Shown: in pieces, positions 24,203 through 30,776 of the stretch | Position numbering within the stretch: position 1 is the stretch's first letter | Layout: every line of letters starts with the position of its first letter | DNA from: Gammaproteobacteria bacterium | GTDB taxonomy: Bacteria; Pseudomonadota; Gammaproteobacteria; Steroidobacterales; XN24 | Direction of reading: 5' to 3' | Length of the DNA stretch: 64,000 nt | Assembly (NCBI GenBank): GCA_024640085.1 | Contig: JAHEFR010000017.1 | Location: forward strand, 1-64,000 | Translations under genes and position numbers: made by a program | The notes under the pieces: generated by a model | What the model was told of the DNA's origin: nothing | What the model saw: the letters and a program-made list of their open reading frames with translations, nothing else | Databases searched by the model: none

Positions 24203-26104
24203 ATGAAGAACGTCGTCACCGTCGGTCGCGCCTGGGCGGCGCTCCTCGGTCTCCTATTCGCGATCTCGCTGCCGGCCGGGTCTTCTGCCGCGGCCGACAA
24301 TCAGTGGCGGTGGACCGGCGTCGAGAGGATTGTGGCCGTCGGGGACGTCCATGGCGCTTACGACGAACTGGTCGGCATCCTTCTCCAGGCGGGCATCATC
24401 GACGACCAGGGTCACTGGTCCGGGGGCGCCACCCATCTTGTCAGCATGGGCGATCTGGTCGATCGCGGAGCAAAATCGCGGGAGGTCATCGATCTGTTGA
24501 TGCGACTGCAAACGGAAGCGACAGCGGCCGGGGGTACCGTGCACGTGCTCCTCGGCAACCACGAGGCCATGCGCATGTCCGGAGAATGGCAGTACGTCTC
24601 CGACGAAGAATTCGCGGCCTTCGCCGGCGAGGAAGATCCTGCCCTCAGGTCGGCAGCATACCTGCGTTTCCTGCACCGGACGGGTCTGGCCGACGACGCC
24701 GGAGGCAGGGCGGCGTTCGAGGAGGAATATCCTCCCGGGTACTTCGGGCTGCTGGCGGCTTTCTCGCCGGACGGGCGCTACGGCGGGTGGTTGCTCGAAC
24801 GACCGGTGGTAATCGTCCTGAACGACACTGTCTTCGTCCACGGCGGGCTGGTCGATGGACTCACCGGGCAGGATCCCGGCGCTTATAACGCCGCCTTGCA
24901 GGCGGACCTGCGAGCTTATGCCACGTCCTGGAAGGCGGTGCGAGACTCCGGACTGGTGGCCGAGAACGCCCCGTTCGGTGAGCGGGCGGGCGCGGCGGCC
25001 GTAGCAGCGGTCGGCGAGCCGGGGCTCGCCGGCGCCGCGGCCGATATCGCCGCAAGGGAGCAGTCGCCCGTCTTCACCGCAGAGGGCCCGCTCTGGTACC
25101 GCGGGACAGCGTGGTGCAACCCGAACTCGGAATCGTTGAAGGTGGACCGGGTGCTCGATCACTTCGACGCCGACACAGCGGTGTTAGGCCACACGCCCAC
25201 GCCGGATAGTCTCGTGGTCGAACGGATGGGGGGGCAGGTCTTCCTGATCGACACCGGCATGCTGGTCGAGGTCTACCACGGCAAGCCGTCCGCGCTTGTC
25301 GAGACCTCCGGGGAGATGACGGCGGCCTATTCGGGCACGCCGGGCACAAGGGCCATCGGACCCGAACCCCGTCGCGTCGGCCCGCGCCCGGACAAGCTGA
25401 CGGACGACCAGGTCGAGGACATTCTCTTGCAAGGAGAAATCGTCTCCATCGAGGATGTGGGCGAGGGCGTCACCAAGCCCCAGAAGATCGTGGTGAAGAA
25501 GGACGGCCACGAACTCACTACCATCTTCAAGACAGAATCCACGCCTTCCCTGGAGACGAGCAATCGGCGCCAGCTCAGGAAACTGATCAACCTCTCCGAC
25601 CGCTGGGAGCACGAGGTGGCGGCCTACCGGCTGGACCGCCTGATTCAGCTCGACCTGGTCCCGGTCACGGTGGAGCGTACCGTCAACGGCAAGACCGGCT
25701 CCATGTCGCTGTGGATCGACGATCTGATCAGCGAACTGGAGAGGGACAGCGAGAGCATACCTGCCGAGGGCTGGTGCTTGCTCGGGGAACAGTGGCAGCT
25801 GATGTTCCTCTTCGACACACTGGTCTATAACGAGGATCGGACCAAGCAGAACATGGTCTACGGCCGCGAAGACTGGATGATGTACCTGATCGATCACTCC
25901 CGCTCGTTCCGCACCCACGGCGGTCGGCCCAAGGACATCCGCAGGGTCCAGTTGCAAATTTCCCCCCTGTTGGCAAACCGCCTGCAGGTGCTGGATTTCG
26001 AAACCCTCAGCTCCGCCATGAGCGGATTGCTGGACAAGTCCCAGATCCAGGCCATCCTGAAGCGCCGCGACGAGATCCTGGATGACTGGAAGAAGGGCGA
26101 TTAG
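24203..26104 (+). CDS. Exported PPP-type metallophosphatase fused to a Fam20/HipA-like kinase domain
   Basis: A 633-residue protein with an N-terminal signal (ALLGLLFAISLPAGSSAAA). Residues about 40-350 are a calcineurin-like PPP phosphatase: GDVHGAYDEL (Asp48, His50), GDLVDRG (Asp84), GNHEA (Asn119, His120), then VFVHGGL and VLGHTP with further metal ligands. Residues about 410-630 resemble the Fam20C/HipA/PI3-4-kinase fold: ILLQGEIVSIEDVGEG as N-lobe start, IFKTES with a candidate nucleotide Lys443, AYRLDRLIQLDLVP, the catalytic-loop pattern LFDTLVYNEDRTKQN (Asp538, Asn543, Asp545, Asn550) and the metal-binding LIDHSRSF (Asp564). If both halves work, one periplasmic protein could phosphorylate and dephosphorylate. 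GGGAGG six bases before the ATG at 24203 fixes the start. Kinase assignment is by motif only. Confidence 0.8.
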   Translation: MKNVVTVGRAWAALLGLLFAISLPAGSSAAADNQWRWTGVERIVAVGDVHGAYDELVGILLQAGIIDDQGHWSGGATHLVSMGDLVDRGAKSREVIDLLMRLQTEATAAGGTVHVLLGNHEAMRMSGEWQYVSDEEFAAFAGEEDPALRSAAYLRFLHRTGLADDAGGRAAFEEEYPPGYFGLLAAFSPDGRYGGWLLERPVVIVLNDTVFVHGGLVDGLTGQDPGAYNAALQADLRAYATSWKAVRDSGLVAENAPFGERAGAAAVAAVGEPGLAGAAADIAAREQSPVFTAEGPLWYRGTAWCNPNSESLKVDRVLDHFDADTAVLGHTPTPDSLVVERMGGQVFLIDTGMLVEVYHGKPSALVETSGEMTAAYSGTPGTRAIGPEPRRVGPRPDKLTDDQVEDILLQGEIVSIEDVGEGVTKPQKIVVKKDGHELTTIFKTESTPSLETSNRRQLRKLINLSDRWEHEVAAYRLDRLIQLDLVPVTVERTVNGKTGSMSLWIDDLISELERDSESIPAEGWCLLGEQWQLMFLFDTLVYNEDRTKQNMVYGREDWMMYLIDHSRSFRTHGGRPKDIRRVQLQISPLLANRLQVLDFETLSSAMSGLLDKSQIQAILKRRDEILDDWKKGD

Positions 26105-26139
26105 CAGCCCGATCGGGAGGGCAGATTTCGAGTTTTCCC

Positions 26140-26148
26140 TGCTATGAT
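26140..26148 (+). promoter_or_regulatory. Extended -10 promoter before the OmpA-family gene
   Basis: TGC directly before TATGAT (26143-26148) makes an extended -10 element; no good -35 is present, which such promoters can lack. The leader before the ATG at 26275 would be about 120 bases. Confidence 0.4.
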
Positions 26149-26274
26149 GAGTACTGTAGTATCGAAGCGAGAACGGACCCGCCCCGCCGGCGGTCCGGCG
26201 ATTCCCCCAGCGGCGTCCGATACAAGCAACCACGAGACGGGCCCGCAAACAGAACCGGGAGGAGGGAATAACCA

Positions 26275-27438
26275 ATGAGAAACCCCCTGCTTGCGATTGC
26301 CGCCAGCGCGGTATTCGCGTTTTCCGTTGTCCAGGCCGAGGAGGCGCCGGGGCAGTGGTACGTGTCGCCCATGATTTCGGCTATCTGGGCCGATTCCAGC
26401 CGATTCGTCGATGACGGTTTCGGGGCACAGGCCGCTCTCGGGCACGCTTTCGAAAATTGGAACCTTGAGCTCAGCGGTTTCTATTACGACCTGGGTGGCG
26501 CCAACGACAGCACGATCTGGGGTGTCGGCCTGGACGCCGTGCACGTTTGGTACCGGGAACGGCGCGTATCGCCTTTCGGGCTGGTCGGGTACGGATACAC
26601 GGAAGACAACCAGTCCCTCTACAGCGACACCAAGAACGATTACGCCAACGCCGGACTCGGGCTCCTGATCGATCTGAGCCAGAAGAGGAACGTGGCATTG
26701 CGCGCCGAGATGCGATATCGCCTGGACTTCCAGGGCCCCACCCAGAACGACTGGGTTGGCAACATCGGACTCCAGATCCCATTCGGCGGCAGCAAGGAAG
26801 TCGTCGCCATGGAGAATCCGGACAGCGACGGCGACGGCGTGACCAACGAGTTCGACAAGTGCCCGGGCACGCCGGCCGGAGTCAAGGTCGATAGCAGGGG
26901 TTGCCCGCTGGACACCGACGGGGACAGCGTGCCGGATTACAGGGACAAGTGCCCCGGGACGCCGGCAGGCACTATGGTCGACGACTCCGGCTGCCCGGTG
27001 GAACGGGATACTGACGGAGACGGCGTGTTGAATTGGGACGATGAATGCCCCGACACACCGCCCGGCGTGCGCGTGGACAGCAAGGGCTGCGAGATCAAGA
27101 AGGTGACTTCTCTCGAAGGGGTCGCGTTCGCCACGAATTCCGACGAACTGACCCCGGCTTCGAAGGGGGTCCTGGACAAGACGGCCGCCGAGCTGGCCCG
27201 CTATCCGGACATGAAGGTCGAAGTCGCGGGCCACACGTCCAGCACCGGCCCTGCCGAGTACAACCAGGTGCTGTCGGAGCGGCGCGCCCAATCAGTGGCT
27301 GATTATCTGATTGCCCGGGGACTGAATGCGGACCGGTTCAGCGTCCGAGGCTACGGGGAGTCCGAGCCGGTGGCGGACAACGGGACAGCCCAGGGCAGAG
27401 CCCTTAACCGGCGAGTTGAACTCAGGATACTCAACTAG
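26275..27438 (+). CDS. OmpA-family outer membrane protein with TSP type-3 repeats
   Basis: A 387-residue porin-like protein that links outer membrane and peptidoglycan. Signal peptide residues 1-21 (ending VVQA), then a beta-barrel domain of about 165 residues with alternating aromatic strands. Three thrombospondin type-3 repeats follow (DSDGDGVTNEFDKCPGTP, DTDGDSVPDYRDKCPGTP, DTDGDGVLNWDDECPDTP), which bind calcium and carry paired Cys. The C-terminal OmpA domain (about 275-387) has the peptidoglycan-binding pattern VAGHTSSTGPAEYNQVLSER and the end GRALNRRVELRI. GGAGGAGGG is the ribosome site. The gene ends at a strong intrinsic terminator. Confidence 0.93.
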   Translation: MRNPLLAIAASAVFAFSVVQAEEAPGQWYVSPMISAIWADSSRFVDDGFGAQAALGHAFENWNLELSGFYYDLGGANDSTIWGVGLDAVHVWYRERRVSPFGLVGYGYTEDNQSLYSDTKNDYANAGLGLLIDLSQKRNVALRAEMRYRLDFQGPTQNDWVGNIGLQIPFGGSKEVVAMENPDSDGDGVTNEFDKCPGTPAGVKVDSRGCPLDTDGDSVPDYRDKCPGTPAGTMVDDSGCPVERDTDGDGVLNWDDECPDTPPGVRVDSKGCEIKKVTSLEGVAFATNSDELTPASKGVLDKTAAELARYPDMKVEVAGHTSSTGPAEYNQVLSERRAQSVADYLIARGLNADRFSVRGYGESEPVADNGTAQGRALNRRVELRILN

Positions 27439-27458
27439 GGCCTGTTAACCTGGATGGA

Positions 27459-27495
27459 ACAATGCCCGGCAGCGTGCTGCCGGGCATTGTTTTTC
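27459..27495 (+). terminator. Strong intrinsic terminator after the OmpA-family gene
   Basis: A perfect inverted repeat (ACAATGCCCGGCAGC and its complement, arms meeting at a GT centre) spans 27459-27490 and is followed by TTTT. With a realistic four-base loop the stem is 14 bp. It also lies between the OmpA gene and the end of the convergent sulfotransferase. Confidence 0.9.
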
Positions 27496-27541
27496 GCCCA
27501 CGTCGGGCCTTTCGAAGACAGTCCCGCCGGAGCGGGACTGG

Positions 27542-29233
27542 TCACTCCAGGTCCCGGTCAGCCCTCCGCGCGACTCCCCGGCACCGGAGATCCTCCCCCA
27601 GAGCGTGGGCCAGCGGATCGAGCCACTCCAGGTATCGGCGGTGACGGCCGACGGACGTCCGGTAGACCGGGCGCCGCACCTGCTCGTGACTGGCCGTCCC
27701 GATCACCCTCTCCGTTTCGAAGAACCTCAGGCAGGCAGGATCCCAGGGTAACCCGACGAAATCCACGATCTTCCTGGTCTCGGTTTCCGTGTTGGCGACA
27801 AGACGCTCATAGGAGAGCTCCAGGACAGGCAGCGGCAAGACCTCTCGCCAGTGATTCATGATGCGGAGGTATTGTCGGTAGTAGGCCCCGATGTGGGCCA
27901 GGTCGTAGGCAAAAGCCACACCGGCCCCATAGAAATGATGGAAAAAGCACGAAAGGCCGGTATCCATCGGGTCTCGTGTGCAGTGGATCACGCGCGCCTT
28001 GGGGAACAGCAGGGAGGCGAAACCCAGGAATTCGAAGTTCTGCCACATCTTGTCGGTGACCCGGCTGGCCCCTGGGGCGATTTCGTCGAGGCGGGACCCG
28101 TAGGCAGCCGACAGGCGATCCATGTCCATGCTGCTCAGGGCGGCGGCCGATTCGGGGTATTCCAGGGTCCCGGTGGCCGTGGACAGAGCCAGCAGACCCA
28201 GGTCGGACAGCTCACCGGCCCCGTGGATATCCCGGTGGCTGGCGAGGATCTGCTCCACGAGCGACGTACCCGACCTGGGCATGCCCACGATGAAGACGGG
28301 CCGGTCGTCTTCCCGGCGGGTCCGCGGGAGCCCGGCCATGGCCTCGCGACTGAACGCGGCCAGTAGCCGATCCACCAGTCCGGCATAGTGCGCCGGGTCG
28401 AACCGGGCCTGCTTCTGCCGGTTGGCGGTGAGGAAATGTCCCATGGCCGCTGCGGGCTCGCCCCTGGCGTCGTATAGCTCGCCGAGCCGGAAATGGACCT
28501 CCATCCGCCCCTCCCCGTCGTCGAGGGAGGCAAGCCGCGATTCCAGCAGGGCAATTGCGTCGCCGGGCCGGCCGGCCGCGGACATCAAACCCCCGAGTTC
28601 GGCCAGCAACCCTCCGCTGGAGGTCCCGGCCACCGGTTCCAGTAAGGCCAGCCCTTCCTCTGGCCGCCGCCGGAGGCGCGCAAGACGGGCCAGTCCCCGG
28701 AGCGAGCGCTCGTGTCCCGGCGCTCGGGACAGGGCCCGGCGATAACAGGCATCGGCTCCGTCCAGGTCACCGCTGCTCTGCAGCGCCAGGCCCAGGTCCG
28801 CATGCAGATCAGGGGAATCGCCGCCGGCCGAGCGCGCCCGCGTCAGCCACTCCACGGCGGTGCCTGTCAGGCCCTGGTCCAGATGCATCAGACCCATGAG
28901 GTGGGCCGCTCGGGGATCCCTCGGCGCCAGCCGGCAGGCCTCTTCCAGGTGGTCCAGGGCTTCGGCGGGACGCCCCGAGTCACGCAGCAGGGACGCCAGG
29001 GCCAGCCTGGGGTCAGGATCGTCCGGCGACAAGGCGACTGCCCGGGACAATGCCGACTCCGCGCCCGTGGCGTCGCCCGCGCGCCATAATAGCTCGCCGA
29101 GCGTGACCGAGAGCGGGCCTGACTCGCGAGTCAGGGGGACCAGCCGCCTCAGAAGCTCTGTCGCGGCCTGCCGGTCGCCCTCAGCCAGGGCGGCCTTGGC
29201 CGAGGCGAGTAACGCTGCTGTTTCCTGATTCAA
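27542..29233 (-). CDS. TPR-sulfotransferase (leftmost of the island)
   Basis: A 563-residue cytoplasmic protein. Residues about 5-280 are tandem TPR repeats (for example SALSRAVALSPDDPDPRLAL, GADACYRRALSRAPGHERSL); residues about 310-545 are a sulfotransferase domain that uses PAPS. The 5'-phosphosulfate loop is MPRSGTSLVEQIL (Pro319), the catalytic-Glu region is IHGAGELSDLG, and the 3'-phosphate motif is TRDPMDTGLSCF with the conserved Arg and Ser. The family-typical C-terminal motif SHEQVRRPVYRTSVGR is present. It is separated from the rest of the island by the methyltransferase and TonB receptor, and is divergent from the methyltransferase. TPRs probably recruit the acceptor protein. PAPS-synthesis genes are not in the window. 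Confidence 0.9.
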   Translation of the reverse strand: MNQETAALLASAKAALAEGDRQAATELLRRLVPLTRESGPLSVTLGELLWRAGDATGAESALSRAVALSPDDPDPRLALASLLRDSGRPAEALDHLEEACRLAPRDPRAAHLMGLMHLDQGLTGTAVEWLTRARSAGGDSPDLHADLGLALQSSGDLDGADACYRRALSRAPGHERSLRGLARLARLRRRPEEGLALLEPVAGTSSGGLLAELGGLMSAAGRPGDAIALLESRLASLDDGEGRMEVHFRLGELYDARGEPAAAMGHFLTANRQKQARFDPAHYAGLVDRLLAAFSREAMAGLPRTRREDDRPVFIVGMPRSGTSLVEQILASHRDIHGAGELSDLGLLALSTATGTLEYPESAAALSSMDMDRLSAAYGSRLDEIAPGASRVTDKMWQNFEFLGFASLLFPKARVIHCTRDPMDTGLSCFFHHFYGAGVAFAYDLAHIGAYYRQYLRIMNHWREVLPLPVLELSYERLVANTETETRKIVDFVGLPWDPACLRFFETERVIGTASHEQVRRPVYRTSVGRHRRYLEWLDPLAHALGEDLRCRGVARRADRDLE

Positions 29234-29292
29234 GTCGGATGCCGGTCCCGGGGGTGTGTCCGGCGGTCAGCCACGCTGAGGTCGGACGTGCT

Positions 29293-29321
29293 TTGGAACT
29301 TTTGGAGCCTACATATATTAT
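29293..29321 (+). promoter_or_regulatory. Predicted sigma-70 promoter of the methyltransferase gene
   Basis: TTGGAA (29293-29298) and TATTAT (29316-29321) are exactly 17 bp apart in an AT-rich patch. The start of transcription near 29328 gives a leader of about 23 bases before the ATG at 29351, which also argues against the upstream in-frame start at 29288. Confidence 0.55.
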
Positions 29322-29350
29322 CCCGGGTCCTCCAAGCCCGGCGTTCCGCA

Positions 29351-30340
29351 ATGAAGAGCCATCGAGACCAGGACGACAGCTGGAACAAGTACTGGGAGCA
29401 CGGTTTCCTGACCTCGTGCCGGAACGCCTTTGTGGGGAACTACGAAGGCGCGATCAAGGCCCGTTGGGTCTCCTTCTTTGGCGCGCTCGCTTCAGGGGAC
29501 CGGGTCCTGGATATCTGCACCGGAAACGGAGCCATCGCCATGATCGCCAACGAGGTCTCGCGCGACAAGGGCCTGGACCTGGAGATCCACGGCATCGATT
29601 CGGCGGCGATCAGGCCCCACGACACGGTCACCCGGAACAGGGACCTGCTCGAGGGCATCTCGTTCCACCCCTGCACCGCCGCCGAAGATACGGGCTTCGA
29701 AGGCGCCTGCTTCCAGGCCGTGGCCGGCCAATATGCGCTGGAGTACACGGACCTGGAGGGCTGCGCCGCGGAACTGGCACGGATCTCGGCGCCCGCCGCC
29801 CGACTGCAGTTCATCGTCCATCACGACAAGTCTGTCGTCATGGAGACTTCCCGTGAGGAGATCCGCAACGCCGCCCTGTTGTTCAAGGAGACGGGTTTCT
29901 TCGACAGAGCGGCTGCCATCATCGCCATCGTCGGATCGGCCTCCACGCCGGAGGCCCGGCGGTCCCTGGGCTCGGACCCGGAAGCCGAGCGCGCCCGGGA
30001 GCATCTCAACCGGGCCGCGGAAGCCGTCAGCCGGGCAGCAGAGGCCTCCCCTCATCCCCAGCTCCTACAGATGGCGCTTCAGAATGTGGCCGAGGCATAC
30101 CGGCGGTGCGGCTCGCAGGGCATGGACGCAGGCATGACCCTGCTGGCCGAATGCAGGCAGCGGATTTCCGCCAACGTCGAGCGCCTCGAGGACCTCATGG
30201 CCGCGGGCCGCGGCGAGCCCGATGTCGCCCACATGGTCGCCGTCTTTGCCGACCATGGATTCCGGGCCGACCCGCCGGCATTGATCCATCACGAGCGCGG
30301 CCCTTTGATGGGCTGGATGCTGACCGCCCGGCGCCGCTGA
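29351..30340 (+). CDS. Class I SAM-dependent methyltransferase
   Basis: A 329-residue protein with a Rossmann methyltransferase domain (about 40-170). Motif I is DRVLDICTGNGAIAMIAN, followed by an acidic residue at the end of strand 2 (IHGIDSAAI), and a motif II/III region with FQAVAGQYALEYTDLEG. The C-terminal 150 residues are helical and Ala/Glu-rich, with no clear second domain (VAEAYRRCG, MTLLAECRQRISANVERLEDLM). The substrate is unknown. Its place between two sulfotransferase genes and before the TonB receptor could mean it modifies the same targets, but it has its own promoter and this link is only positional. The start is the ATG at 29351 after the predicted promoter. Confidence 0.8.
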   Translation: MKSHRDQDDSWNKYWEHGFLTSCRNAFVGNYEGAIKARWVSFFGALASGDRVLDICTGNGAIAMIANEVSRDKGLDLEIHGIDSAAIRPHDTVTRNRDLLEGISFHPCTAAEDTGFEGACFQAVAGQYALEYTDLEGCAAELARISAPAARLQFIVHHDKSVVMETSREEIRNAALLFKETGFFDRAAAIIAIVGSASTPEARRSLGSDPEAERAREHLNRAAEAVSRAAEASPHPQLLQMALQNVAEAYRRCGSQGMDAGMTLLAECRQRISANVERLEDLMAAGRGEPDVAHMVAVFADHGFRADPPALIHHERGPLMGWMLTARRR

Positions 30341-30776
30341 ACCGCCATCGGGACGATTGCCGGACCGCGTGTAGCATATTTGCAACAAATTTCGTTGCCT
30401 TTTCGCAACAAGCAGCGTTCCCCGATCGATACCTCCTTCCGACAGTCGAGTGGCCGCACACAACCGAGTCGGCCGATGGGCCACGGAACCCACCCTGCAT
30501 CTTCTTATTGTGCGTTGCAGGCATTGGAAATTCTGGCACGGCTCAGGCCTCTTTTCACCCGTTGGACCTCCGTTGACGGGACGCAACATGCGCGATCGAC
30601 GCCTGTAATTTTTTTACAACAAAAGGCTTCCAATCGACGAAAGGTGTTGCTAGTATCCAACCAACTCTGCGTCAGCGGACGGTTGTATCTTTCCGTGCAG
30701 CGCGAGTTTTCATCGACGAGTCCTACGGGACAGATCGATTTCCACAATGCCAACCTCTCTTAGGAGGAGTGACTAC
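30341..30776 (+). promoter_or_regulatory. Long AT-leaning regulatory region before the TonB-dependent receptor
   Basis: Unlike its GC-rich surroundings this 436-base region has T and A runs. It holds a 17-base near-palindrome GCAACAAATTTCGTTGC (30382-30398), followed by another GCAAC at 30405, and further GTTGC/GCAAC copies at 30514, 30583 and 30646. A promoter candidate is TTCCAA (30628-30633), 17 bp, then TAGTAT (30651-30656) preceded by TGC (extended -10). The last GTTGC copy touches this -10. The ribosome site AGGAGGAG (30762-30769) fixes the receptor start at 30777. A repressor or activator acting at the repeated motif is inferred. Confidence 0.5.
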
